Made by a program: the position numbers and the translations under genes. Shown here in pieces: positions 8,538-16,310 of a stretch of DNA of 27,924 bases; within the stretch, counting starts at the first letter, position 1, and every line of letters starts with the position of its first letter. The DNA is from an uncultured Fibrobacter sp. (lineage in GTDB: Bacteria > Fibrobacterota > Fibrobacteria > Fibrobacterales > Fibrobacteraceae). The notes under the pieces are model-generated. The model saw only the letters and a list, made by a program, of their open reading frames with translations. It was not told where the DNA came from and made no database searches. The stretch covers positions 1 through 27,924 of the forward strand of contig CALATK010000115.1 in the NCBI GenBank assembly GCA_937891805.1, in the 5' to 3' direction.

Positions 8538-9655
8538 CAAATAAAGGCATTAATAGATTCGACAACATACGCGACCTGATCGTCGGTCAAGGACGGCCCC
8601 ATGGGAATGCTGAGTTCCGTACGGGCCTGTTCTTCGGTAAGGGGAAGTGCCCCATGGCGGAGTTCCCCGCAAGCTACAGCACCCACAAAAGCCTCCTGCA
8701 AATGAGGTGGAATAGGATAATGGACAAGAGTCTCAATTCCACGAGCCTTCAGGAATTCCTGTAGCTCGTCCCGCCGCTCGCAAAAAACAGGGAACACATG
8801 CCATACGTGAGCATTAGGGTTTGCAGGCAGAGGCGTCAAACGGACCTGCGGATTCTTGATTTCGGCACAATACCGAGCCGCAATTTCTCGGCGACGATTG
8901 TTCCAAGCATCTAGATGAGGCAGCTTTGCAAGGAGAATGGCCGCCTGGATTTCATCAAGACGGGAATTAACACCCGCGTATTTGTTCACGTATTTTTGTT
9001 CAGAACCGTAATTACCAAGGGACCTTACCACCTGGGCAAGCTCCAAGTCGTCGGTGACTACGGCACCCCCATCGCCCATGGCTCCCAGATTTTTTGTAGG
9101 GTAAAAACTGTAGGCTGCGGCAACACTTGGCACACCACCAGCCAACACGGCACCATGAGCCTGGGCTGCGTCTTCGAACACTTGCAAATCGTGTGCTTTC
9201 GCAAATTCACAAATCGCGGGCATATCCGCCAAACGACCATACAAGTGAACAACCAAAATAGCACGGGTCTTTTCGGAACAGGCATCCGCCAAGCGAGCAA
9301 CATCCAAATTACAGGTTTCTGGGTCCGGCTCAACAAGAACAGGCACAAGCCCCGCCGCACGGACCGCAAGAACTGTCGCTACAAAAGTATTTGCAGGCAC
9401 AATGACCTCATCCCCTTCGGCCAAACGCCCCAAAATAATGGAAGCCTTCAACATCAAGGTCAGTGCATCAAGGCCGTTCCCCACACCGACACAAGCCTTT
9501 TTGCCACAATAGGCAGCAAAAGCTTCTTCGAAGGCCGTGCAACGCGAACCGCGAATATACCAGTTTGACTTTATAACGGCATCTACGGACTCGCCTAGCG
9601 ACGAACCCAAGTCGCGTTCCACGTAATCCAGCGAATAGAAAGGAACATGCATCAT
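8537..9655 (-). CDS. fdtB: PLP-dependent nucleotide-sugar aminotransferase (DegT/DnrJ/EryC1/StrS family, FdtB-like)
   Basis: A 372-residue type I-fold aminotransferase. The PLP-binding Lys is K188 in SFYPTKNLGAMGDGGA; GVGNGLDAL (about 57-65) and FEDAAQAHGA (about 160-169) are the usual cofactor-pocket motifs. With the FdtA-like ketoisomerase at 10886-11296 it probably aminates C3 of dTDP-3-keto-6-deoxyhexose. The annotated start is ATG 9655, with a second ATG at 9652; an upstream TTG (9673) lies within the promoter motif. TATTTT ends eight bases before the start and there is no SD. It is the first gene of the operon fdtB-wzx-GT2-GT2. The family is certain; the exact sugar is inferred from context. 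Confidence 0.88.
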   Translation of the reverse strand: MMHVPFYSLDYVERDLGSSLGESVDAVIKSNWYIRGSRCTAFEEAFAAYCGKKACVGVGNGLDALTLMLKASIILGRLAEGDEVIVPANTFVATVLAVRAAGLVPVLVEPDPETCNLDVARLADACSEKTRAILVVHLYGRLADMPAICEFAKAHDLQVFEDAAQAHGAVLAGGVPSVAAAYSFYPTKNLGAMGDGGAVVTDDLELAQVVRSLGNYGSEQKYVNKYAGVNSRLDEIQAAILLAKLPHLDAWNNRRREIAARYCAEIKNPQVRLTPLPANPNAHVWHVFPVFCERRDELQEFLKARGIETLVHYPIPPHLQEAFVGAVACGELRHGALPLTEEQARTELSIPMGPSLTDDQVAYVVESINAFI

Positions 9656-9663
9656 CACTTGAG

Positions 9664-9669
9664 AAAATA
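9664..9669 (-). promoter_or_regulatory. -10-like TATTTT before the aminotransferase operon
   Basis: TATTTT on the minus strand ends eight bases before ATG 9655, with no SD between. It lies at the edge of heptamer element C. Confidence 0.35.
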
Positions 9670-9679
9670 GCAAATCGGA

Positions 9680-9790
9680 GCGCCTTCGGCGAGTTACCAG
9701 TTAATAGTTACGCCCTGCGGGCTAGCTTCTAGGCACAAGAAAACTCTTGTTTTTACAATTCTAGTAACTAGTAACTTAGAACTATTAACT
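9680..9790. repeat. heptamer foldback element C in a divergent intergenic region
   Basis: The left part is the hairpin CGCC-TTC-GGCG (9681-9691), then three units AGTTACC, AGTTAAT, AGTTACG (9692-9712). The right part (9761-9788) carries CTAGTAA twice, CTTAGAA and CTATTAA, which read in the opposite sense and could pair with the left units. Between them lie a GCCC-TGC-GGGC stem (9712-9722) and ACAAGA-AAAC-TCTTGT followed by TTTT (9735-9754), a terminator-like hairpin on the plus strand. The element separates the divergent promoters of the aminotransferase and acyltransferase genes. Confidence 0.75.
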
Positions 9791-9808
9791 TTTGCATTCT
9801 CCTTTTAC

Positions 9809-9814
9809 TATTTT
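9809..9814 (+). promoter_or_regulatory. -10-like TATTTT before the FemAB-like gene
   Basis: TATTTT ends seven bases before ATG 9822; no SD is present. Confidence 0.35.
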
Positions 9815-9821
9815 AACGAAC

Positions 9822-10778
9822 ATGTACGAAATTTTGCCCTATAGCCCCGACATGGAGTCCCGCTGGGACCGATTCATCGTGGAGGAATCCATGAACGGGA
9901 CATTTCTACAGACTCGGCGATTTCTGAACTACCACCCCGACGGAAGATTCACTGACGCCTCTTTTGTCGTAGAAAAAAGCGGAATTATCGTCGCTGCCGT
10001 TCCCGGTTGCAACATAGAGGGCAAATTTGTCTCCCACCAGGGTTCCACTTTCGGCGGGCCGGTCATTTCCAGGGATTTCTATTCAGGAAACAAGATTTCC
10101 GAAATCATCCAAGTAATCGACAACCACCTTGTCCAAAACTTCAACGGAATAAAACTTAAACCTACATCCCCGATTTTTGCAACTGCTCCCACCGACCTAA
10201 TAGACTACACTCTGGAGCATCAGAATTATAATCGGCATACGGAACTCAGCTGTTTTACACCCATTGTTCAGGGCTCCGACCCCCTGGAAACCTGCACAAG
10301 AGAATGCCGTCACAACTTTAGACAGGCAGAAAAGCTGGACTTGACCTACGGGGAAATTCCAGATAGAGAATTGGAAAAATTCTACGAATACCTGACCCTT
10401 TCAAAAGCCCGTCATAACACCAAGCCGGTGCATTCCCTTGCAGAACTCCGCGACCTAAAACAAAGGTTTCCCGAAGAAATCCTGTTCCGAGGCATCTGGA
10501 AAGAGGGGCTCTACCTTTCCGGTATGATGATATTCTATTTCAAGCAGGCCAAGGCATTCCACTTTCAGTACCTCGCTCCAGACGACACCAAGCGCGAAAC
10601 CAACGCCACGACGGCACTGTTCATCAACGCCATGCGCGAAGCGGTGCAAACAGGCTGCAAAAAATTCTCATGGGGTATTTCTACCGAAGATGGCGGAGCA
10701 TACCTAAACGAGAACCTCTACCGTTTCAAGGAATCCTTCGGAGCTCTCCCCTGCGTGAATGCCAGGTACGAGAAATAA
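9822..10778 (+). CDS. FemAB/GNAT-like acyltransferase of the polysaccharide locus
   Basis: A 318-residue cytosolic protein resembling the FemAB-like GNAT group (Acetyltransf_6 type). The recognisable parts are the conserved RECRHNFRQAEKL helix, the second-half FRGIWKEGLYLSGMMIFYF strand region, then FQYLAPDDTKRETNATTALF and KFSWGISTEDGGAYLNENLYRFKESFG, where such proteins place their acyl-CoA-like fold. No signal peptide is seen. It lies between fdtB-like and fdtA-like genes, so N-acylation of the 3-amino sugar is an attractive role, replacing the hexapeptide-type FdtC of the known pathway; this is inference. ATG 9822 was chosen over an upstream TTG (9792) that lies in the repeat. The stop falls just before heptamer element D. 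Confidence 0.75.
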   Translation: MYEILPYSPDMESRWDRFIVEESMNGTFLQTRRFLNYHPDGRFTDASFVVEKSGIIVAAVPGCNIEGKFVSHQGSTFGGPVISRDFYSGNKISEIIQVIDNHLVQNFNGIKLKPTSPIFATAPTDLIDYTLEHQNYNRHTELSCFTPIVQGSDPLETCTRECRHNFRQAEKLDLTYGEIPDRELEKFYEYLTLSKARHNTKPVHSLAELRDLKQRFPEEILFRGIWKEGLYLSGMMIFYFKQAKAFHFQYLAPDDTKRETNATTALFINAMREAVQTGCKKFSWGISTEDGGAYLNENLYRFKESFGALPCVNARYEK

Positions 10779-10786
10779 ACGGGAGG

Positions 10787-10888
10787 TGAGTTATGAGTTA
10801 TCAGTTGTGAGTTGTCAGTATACAGTTTGGCGCCGAAGGCGCGATTACAAGAACTCAAAACTCACCACTCAAAACTCATTACACTCTA
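10787..10888. repeat. heptamer foldback element D with central GCGCC-GAA-GGCGC hairpin
   Basis: Six left units (10787-10828) are variants of TGAGTTA. A perfect 5-bp hairpin with GAA loop lies at 10830-10842. The right arm (10853-10887) has ACTCAAA, ACTCACC and ACTCATT units reading in the opposite sense, so the arms can fold back on each other. This is the clearest complete copy in the window. It fills the gap between two convergent genes, and the stop codon of the ketoisomerase gene (10888-10886) overlaps its last unit. It could serve as a bidirectional terminator. Confidence 0.8.
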
Positions 10889-11296
10889 CATTTCATTCAC
10901 TATCTTCTTAAACTCGTCGTACTCGTAGATGTAGTCCGACTCGTCGTAGTGTTCGGAAGCGAGTACCATACAGACCGCACCCGAAGAAAAATTTTCGATT
11001 TCACGCCAGTGCATGGTCGGAATATACAATCCGTGGTAAGAACGATTCAAGGAATATTTTGTCCGTTTTTTTCCATCATCCAGAACCACATCGAAGCTGC
11101 CACTGGCAGCAATAATCAACTGTCGGAGCTGGCGATGGGCGTGTCCTCCACGGGTCGTTCCCCCTGGAACATCATACAAGTAATACACGCGCTTAATATC
11201 GAAGGGAATCAATTCTCCCCCTTCCACCACGCTCAAATTGCCCCGTTGGTCATGGGCAATAGGGATATCCAGTAACTGAGGTTCGTTCCAATTCAT
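10886..11296 (-). CDS. fdtA: dTDP-4-keto-6-deoxyhexose 3,4-ketoisomerase (FdtA/QdtA/WxcM-like cupin)
   Basis: A 136-residue cupin that moves the keto group from C4 to C3 of dTDP-4-keto-6-deoxyglucose, giving the substrate for the FdtB-type aminotransferase. Visible motifs are DQRGNLSVVEGGELIPFDIKR in outline (residues 16-36), the catalytic-type HAH in RGGHAHRQLRQ, and GLYIPTMHWREIENFS. The Arg-Gly at 18-19 matches the pair I recall from FdtA (Fuc3N branch) rather than the Tyr-Arg of QdtA. ATG 11296 replaces a TTG five codons upstream that overlaps the TATATT motif. It is alone on its strand, convergent with the acyltransferase and divergent from wzi. Confidence 0.88.
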   Translation of the reverse strand: MNWNEPQLLDIPIAHDQRGNLSVVEGGELIPFDIKRVYYLYDVPGGTTRGGHAHRQLRQLIIAASGSFDVVLDDGKKRTKYSLNRSYHGLYIPTMHWREIENFSSGAVCMVLASEHYDESDYIYEYDEFKKIVNEM

Positions 11297-11302
11297 GTTT
11301 TT

Positions 11303-11308
11303 AATATA
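11303..11308 (-). promoter_or_regulatory. -10-like TATATT, 6 nt before the ketoisomerase start
   Basis: TATATT-AAAAAC-ATG on the minus strand; the predicted start of transcription coincides with the start codon and there is no SD. Confidence 0.45.
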
Positions 11309-11384
11309 CAAAAACTTTATCTTTTTTCATTATAAGCTCTATCGAAAGTCCTGAAAAAATTTATTATTGAAAATAGCGGGTATT

Positions 11385-12803
11385 ATGATATTCAGGCCTA
11401 GGACACTTTTTAATGCCATGGCGATTCTCATCGCCGTGTCTGCCAGTTCCCATGCCGCAGGACACATTACCTTGCAAGACTCTGCCCGTCACCACGAGGT
11501 AAATATCGGAGCCCAGCTTAAGGATTCCCTGACCGTCACCAACCTGAAAAACGCCCCCACCCACTACGACAATTCCATGTCCGTCCGGTTCTTCCTGGAT
11601 GGTCACTTTACCGACAAGTTCTTATTTGCGGCGCGGGTCAACGTCAACACGGACTATACCAACCGGGAAATTCTAGGCCACAGTTACAACCCCGAAGAAG
11701 GCATCCCCTACAACAAGCAGAGCGACAACCGCCGAACCTGGGACCTGTTTGCGGCCCACGCCAGTTACCAGCTGGACCCGGTGACGCTCCTGGCCGGATT
11801 CGACTACCTGAGCATGGGTCCCGCCCGCAGGAACCACGTGATTCTCCGAGGCGAACAGAACCCCTACCGACCCTGGCAAGACAGCAGCAGCCGTCTGCAA
11901 AAGCCCGCCCCTACCCCCTATTTCGGTTACCGCTTCGAATTGGGTCCGGTAGAATACACCCAGTACGCGGCCAAGCTCTTTGAGAAAAAAGGCTACAATA
12001 AGTATGTTCACGTGCATCGGCTGAACCTGAACCTGCCGGAAAACATCAGCTTCGGCCTTTCGGAAACCGCCCTTTACGGAGAAACCACGGAACATGCGGG
12101 AACAAATCCCAATCCCGACGCTGACAGTACCTACCGGGATTTTGAATGGGCCTACGTGATTCCCTTTATCCCCTACGTGTTCCAGGAGCACCTGCAAGGG
12201 GACCGGGACAACATCTCCTTGGCCTTTGATTTAAGCGTCAAGACCATCCGCCACTGGGAACTTTATGGAGAACTCCTGTGGGACGACATGAAGTCGCCCA
12301 CCAGCATGTTCGACGACAGCTGGTGGGGTAACAAGTGGGCCGCCTCCATAGGTATCGCCCGGGACAGCCTGCGCCTGGGTCCCGCCCTGTTCGGCTGGTT
12401 CACGGAATTCACCCGCATAGAACCCTGGGTCTATACCCACCACAAGGGGGGCGGCTACACCTACGCACATTACAACCAGAGCCTGGGAAGCAATCTTGGC
12501 CCCAATAGCGAAGAACTGTACACGGAACTGGACGCCCATATCGGCTTTGTCGACATGACCCTCTTTGCAAGCATGGTCAAAAAGTGCAACAACTTCGGAA
12601 GCCACATCCGGGACATCCACACTCCCGACAGCCCCACCGACAAGCATTTCTTGAAGAAAGGCTGGACAGACGAATACACGGAATTCGGCGGTTCCCTGAA
12701 GATTACCCCCTGGGACTTTATTTCGGTAGAAGCCGGTTATTCCCGATTCTTCGGGGACTACGAAGGCTATACGGCTAGAGCGGCAGGGAGCCTGCAGTGG
12801 TAA
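11385..12803 (+). CDS. Wzi-like capsule/polysaccharide outer-membrane beta-barrel protein
   Basis: A 472-residue protein with an N-terminal signal peptide (hydrophobic core about 9-19, likely cleavage after SSHA/A near residue 25). Repeated amphipathic beta-strands rich in Trp, Tyr and Phe end in a C-terminal aromatic residue (SLQW), as in outer-membrane barrels. Residues about 330-390, with FGWFTEFTRIEPWVY, GGYTYAHYNQSLGSNLGPNS and following strands, match the Wzi capsule-assembly family pattern. Wzi binds exported polysaccharide at the cell surface, which fits the neighbouring flippase and glycosyltransferases. ATG 11385 is chosen because a TTG at 11367 would add residues before the signal peptide. 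Its last 29 bases overlap the convergent pseudouridine synthase gene. Confidence 0.8.
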   Translation: MIFRPRTLFNAMAILIAVSASSHAAGHITLQDSARHHEVNIGAQLKDSLTVTNLKNAPTHYDNSMSVRFFLDGHFTDKFLFAARVNVNTDYTNREILGHSYNPEEGIPYNKQSDNRRTWDLFAAHASYQLDPVTLLAGFDYLSMGPARRNHVILRGEQNPYRPWQDSSSRLQKPAPTPYFGYRFELGPVEYTQYAAKLFEKKGYNKYVHVHRLNLNLPENISFGLSETALYGETTEHAGTNPNPDADSTYRDFEWAYVIPFIPYVFQEHLQGDRDNISLAFDLSVKTIRHWELYGELLWDDMKSPTSMFDDSWWGNKWAASIGIARDSLRLGPALFGWFTEFTRIEPWVYTHHKGGGYTYAHYNQSLGSNLGPNSEELYTELDAHIGFVDMTLFASMVKKCNNFGSHIRDIHTPDSPTDKHFLKKGWTDEYTEFGGSLKITPWDFISVEAGYSRFFGDYEGYTARAAGSLQW

Positions 12804-13800
12804 CGTCCACGGGCTTTAGGGTCGCCGCCATTTCGTCTGGAAAATGAAAATCCGTAAACACCCTGGGTTCATCCCAGTAGGGCAGCTGCACTTGCACCTT
12901 GTAGGCATAGAGCATCTGATGGTGAGCCCCCAGAAGGTCAAAGTCCTCTTCGGATAGCGAACCACCGCCGGACATCTTCTGGTAGAATTTTCCATCGAAA
13001 CTGTACAGCCGGTCCCCCACGATGGGGAATCCCTGTTCTGCAAGGTGGGCACGAATCTGGTGCTTGCGACCGGTCAGCAGTTCACATTCCACCAGGGAAC
13101 GGCAGGAGTTTTCGACAGCAGTTTCTAACGAAACGGATTTTGGCGCAGCACCCGGCAAAACGGCAAGCCTCCTGAACACCGTAGAGCAAGGCTTTCCGCC
13201 CGGAGTATGGTACATCTTGATGCGGATCAGTGCCGACGGATTTTCCGAAAGCGGCAAGTCGCAACGGACTTCCCCTTCGGGAAATTCCCCAGGAACCACC
13301 GCCAGATAGAACTTACGGAGCAAAATCCGGTCCAAATGTTTCTGGAACCTTGACGCCGTATCGACACTTTTGGCAAACAGCATGATTCCGCCGGTATCCC
13401 TATCCAGACGGTGCATGGGAGTAGCGGACTCGCAGTCAAAGCCCCGACGGATTATGGCGGTAAAGGTGTTGTAGAAAATCCGACCCGTATGATGGACAGG
13501 AACTCCGGCAGGCTTTGCCACCAGCAAGAATTCCTCGTCTTCGAAAAGAGTCTCGTAATGGGTGGGCACGTCGGGTTCGCTGTAGTTTTCCACATGGTAA
13601 ACCACCTTGTCGCCTCGGTAGCCCAGCGTTTCAAGCGTCGCGGGATTGCCGTTAATTGTCACCAGCCCGCGAGAAATTTTTTCAGACCATTCTTCGCGGC
13701 TGTGGTAGGTGAACCGTTCCGAAAGGCTGTCCAGCAAAAGCCGGCCGTTCTGTTCCGGCCGGACATCGCTTTCAAAGAACATGTCCTTGGGGGCGCTCAC
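12775..13800 (-). CDS. RluA-family pseudouridine synthase
   Basis: A 341-residue enzyme that isomerises uridine to pseudouridine in rRNA or tRNA. The N-terminal region (about 15-70) resembles an S4 RNA-binding domain (SEKISRGLVTINGN). The catalytic domain begins at about 85 with FLLVAKPAGVPVHHTG and has the catalytic Asp133 in HRLDRDTGG, then LLTGRKHQIRAHLAEQGFPIVGD near 240-262. The GTG start overlaps the preceding stop by four bases (GTGA); ATG 13782 is an alternative. It is the last gene of the seven-gene minus-strand operon. The RNA target cannot be assigned from sequence alone. Confidence 0.92.
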   Translation of the reverse strand: MSAPKDMFFESDVRPEQNGRLLLDSLSERFTYHSREEWSEKISRGLVTINGNPATLETLGYRGDKVVYHVENYSEPDVPTHYETLFEDEEFLLVAKPAGVPVHHTGRIFYNTFTAIIRRGFDCESATPMHRLDRDTGGIMLFAKSVDTASRFQKHLDRILLRKFYLAVVPGEFPEGEVRCDLPLSENPSALIRIKMYHTPGGKPCSTVFRRLAVLPGAAPKSVSLETAVENSCRSLVECELLTGRKHQIRAHLAEQGFPIVGDRLYSFDGKFYQKMSGGGSLSEEDFDLLGAHHQMLYAYKVQVQLPYWDEPRVFTDFHFPDEMAATLKPVDVTTAGSLPL

Positions 13801-15101
13801 CTGAGAGAATCCCTGACGTAGCCCGAAGAATCCCGAAGTTCATCTATCACGTCGAAGGCCAGAGAACCAATCACCGCACCGTCCTTGTAGGCGGTCTCTA
13901 CACGGTACTTGCCGGCAGGAACCTTGCTCTTCTTGGAATAGCTCCGGAATCCCTGTTCACGACCGCCATTGATGACCATACGGCCAGAAGAAATCTTGTC
14001 TGTCAGGCGGTATTCCCCTGTAGAGGGGTCCTTGTAATACCAGCGGTACTCCAGCTCTGCCTTCAAGGCGGCCGGCGCATAGACGGAGGCCAAGAAATAC
14101 ACCTCTCCATCGGGAGCCTTGTGTACCGAAGGCGCCTGCAGGCCGAGTTTCTGCAAGAATCCTGGAGCATCCACGTCGCAGGAGAAATTCTTGCGGTCAA
14201 AATTCTGGCAGGGGATCTGCTGTTTCAGCACGAGAGGAACCGGCGGCACCCAGTTCATCAAGTAGGCCACAATCAGCAGGGAACTGATAAAGACCGGTGC
14301 AACCAAAACCGCCTTGCTCCGGTGCGAAATTTTCCAGATCCAAACGCAAAGTCCCAAGGAAAGAAGAGTGCTGAGCAGGAACCAGAAAAAACCGATCCGA
14401 TGTACAACGTGGGGAATGATGAAATTCAGGAACATGGTTCCCAACAAGCAGAAAAAGGCAAGGCTCACACCAAAGCTTTCGTACTTTTTCTGCAAGAATT
14501 CATTACCCACCAGCATGCACGCAAGGGCAATGACCAGCAAAAACGACGCCAAAGAACCGCTACTCTTGAAATAACAGACCACCAGTGCACTGAACAGGCC
14601 GCCGAACAGGAACTGGACTGCCCAGGTAAAACGGGCTTTCCATACCGGACTCCATTCCCTGTCCAAAAAACGATGATGCACCACGATAGCATTGACGGGA
14701 ACTGCCGTCGATTCGTAGCCGATTTTGTCGGCAATTTGTTGAGCCTTGTTTTCGGCAGCGGATTTAATTTTCTCCGCAACTTCTTCGACCTTGGTCTGGG
14801 GTTCCTTGGAGGTGGCAGGCCCTGGAGCCGTCTGAACTCCCTGGGCTTTCGCCACAGCGGCAAGGCGTTCCTTAGTCCAACCTTCCGGGTGGTCCAGCTT
14901 AGCCGACAACAAAATCACCAGAATAAAGGCACCAACATAGTACGCCAAAAGAATCAGCAAGTCAGAACCATAGACCATGGTGCCGAGGGTAATGGAATCC
15001 CAACCGAAACCCGCCAGAAAAGCGATAGCAGGGAAAAACTTTTCAATCCGCTGGACAATGGGGTTCGCCCTTAATTTTTCAATCCGTTCCTTCGCCTGCA
15101 T
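13797..15101 (-). CDS. polytopic membrane protein with C-terminal DUF2914-like domain
   Basis: A 434-residue protein. A short cytosolic N-terminus leads into two hydrophobic spans (about 20-65), then a charged Lys/Glu/Ala-rich linker likely to form a coiled coil (about 80-130). A bundle of about six spans (about 165-305) follows, and then a soluble C-terminal domain. That domain (about 330-425), with ELEYRWYYKDPSTGEY, SSGRMVINGGREQGFRSYSK and AGKYRVETAYKDGAVIGSLAFDV, resembles DUF2914, an uncharacterised beta-rich domain. ATG 15101 gives a 2-base gap to nadD; an upstream frame extension would run into nadD and is rejected. Function unknown. Confidence 0.82.
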   Translation of the reverse strand: MQAKERIEKLRANPIVQRIEKFFPAIAFLAGFGWDSITLGTMVYGSDLLILLAYYVGAFILVILLSAKLDHPEGWTKERLAAVAKAQGVQTAPGPATSKEPQTKVEEVAEKIKSAAENKAQQIADKIGYESTAVPVNAIVVHHRFLDREWSPVWKARFTWAVQFLFGGLFSALVVCYFKSSGSLASFLLVIALACMLVGNEFLQKKYESFGVSLAFFCLLGTMFLNFIIPHVVHRIGFFWFLLSTLLSLGLCVWIWKISHRSKAVLVAPVFISSLLIVAYLMNWVPPVPLVLKQQIPCQNFDRKNFSCDVDAPGFLQKLGLQAPSVHKAPDGEVYFLASVYAPAALKAELEYRWYYKDPSTGEYRLTDKISSGRMVINGGREQGFRSYSKKSKVPAGKYRVETAYKDGAVIGSLAFDVIDELRDSSGYVRDSLR

Positions 15102-15103
15102 CT

Positions 15104-15739
15104 TTAAGCCCCATAGAGATTGTTGTCCAGAATGTAGCGGTAAATTTCGGGTAGCAAGCCTTCGGGGCAAACGCCCCTGTTTTTCAACAGGCTCCGACGG
15201 ATTTCGGTGCTGGAAAACCGGCCCACGAAGCCCTCCTTGGGACCGAGCCAGAACATACCGGCATAGCCCTTGGCCTTGTGTTCAGCCGGATCCAGTATCG
15301 CAGAACCGGCACGGGCAAACACGATGATTTCGAATTCCCTCATCAATTGTTCGCCATTGAACTCCGTACCGTAGAAATGCAGGGGATCACGCCACTGTGG
15401 CATGGTCTCGTAACTATCGGCACCGGTCAGCAAACGGAAATTGATGTCGGGAAACTTTTCCCGCAAGCCTTTTAAGAAAATATAGGTTCCCCGGTAATCC
15501 CCCTGCTCGATTTCCAAGTCCGAAAGAATAAAGCGGGGTTCATGGCCGGTTGCCATTTCCAGCATCTTGAAACGGTGTTCCGGAGACGCATTGATAATCT
15601 TGTCCCAGCGGTCGGGGCTGGGCATAAACCAGACCTCGTCGCAGAAGCCTTTCTTTAGGCAAAGTTCCGCCACATAAACATGGTCCCTATGGACCGGGTC
15701 AAATGCCCCGCCCATGACGGCAACGGTCTTAGAAGACAT
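15104..15739 (-). CDS. nadD: nicotinate-nucleotide adenylyltransferase-like protein
   Basis: A 211-residue nucleotidyltransferase of the HxGH superfamily, expected to convert nicotinate mononucleotide and ATP to deamido-NAD. The N-terminus VAVMGGAFDPVHRDH aligns with GGxFDPxHxGH, and FSSTEIRRSLL near the C-terminus matches the ISSTxIR motif. The usual Gly of HxGH is Asp here (H17-R18-D19-H20), which is unusual. The frame is open for 85 codons upstream, but that part lies over the preceding gene, so ATG 15739 is the start, overlapping that gene's end by 11 bases. It sits in the rsgA-rluA operon. NadD is the best call; a divergent nucleotidyltransferase of another specificity is possible. Confidence 0.78.
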   Translation of the reverse strand: MSSKTVAVMGGAFDPVHRDHVYVAELCLKKGFCDEVWFMPSPDRWDKIINASPEHRFKMLEMATGHEPRFILSDLEIEQGDYRGTYIFLKGLREKFPDINFRLLTGADSYETMPQWRDPLHFYGTEFNGEQLMREFEIIVFARAGSAILDPAEHKAKGYAGMFWLGPKEGFVGRFSSTEIRRSLLKNRGVCPEGLLPEIYRYILDNNLYGA

Positions 15740-16292
15740 AAGCGGCAAACCCGAAATTGAGCTGAATGCGGCTTCCGGAAACCGATTTCCCCATAAAGGG
15801 GTCGTAATGGTCCAGCACCCAGCGGTAGCTGACTTCGGCAAAGAGCATAGAAGTCGTAAAAATGTTGACAACAGAGCCGAATCCGGCCCCCCATTCATTC
15901 CAGGCGATGTCGCCCAAGTCACTGAGTTCCTTGGCCCTGGAATAAGAACCGGTAATGTAGAAGAGGCTCCAAGCATGGATTCCCAGTTCCACATCGAAAT
16001 TGGAATGGTCTATCTCGTACTTTTCGTCGTCAGATTCTTCTTGATAATCAAAAAATCCATACCCGACCCTCAAGAATCCAAGACCAGGGTACCAAACGCC
16101 AATCATGGGCTCAATCTGCCGTAGGCCAAGGCCCTGGCTTGCACCCACTCCCGTTCCCGAACCAAAACCAAGAGCACCGCCCAAGAACAGAGGCGTTCGG
16201 ATTCCGGCCAAGGTTCCGCCATCCTGGGCAAATGCACCTGCCACAGAAAAGGCTAGGAAAAAGAGTAATGTTCGCAAAAAACGAGGTTTCAT
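15729..16292 (-). CDS. predicted outer-membrane beta-barrel protein
   Basis: A 187-residue protein with a clear signal peptide (basic MKPRFLR, hydrophobic core about 8-19, cleavage near AFA/QD at 22-23). The mature part is Gly- and aromatic-rich with alternating strands (GVWYPGLGFLRVGYGFF, SLFYITGSYSRA, MLFAEVSYRWVL) and ends FGFAAYVF, a C-terminal Phe typical of proteins inserted by the Bam machinery. The size suggests an eight-stranded barrel. No specific family was recognised. It starts 18 bases after the upstream gene and overlaps nadD by 11 bases. Confidence 0.78.
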   Translation of the reverse strand: MKPRFLRTLLFFLAFSVAGAFAQDGGTLAGIRTPLFLGGALGFGSGTGVGASQGLGLRQIEPMIGVWYPGLGFLRVGYGFFDYQEESDDEKYEIDHSNFDVELGIHAWSLFYITGSYSRAKELSDLGDIAWNEWGAGFGSVVNIFTTSMLFAEVSYRWVLDHYDPFMGKSVSGSRIQLNFGFAAYVF

Positions 16293-16310
16293 ATAGAGTC
16301 CATCTACTAT

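Noticed and set aside
15740..15994. N-terminal extension of the nadD frame by 85 codons
   Set aside because: It lies over the preceding barrel-protein gene, shows no conserved motif and NadD proteins start at the GGxFDP strand.
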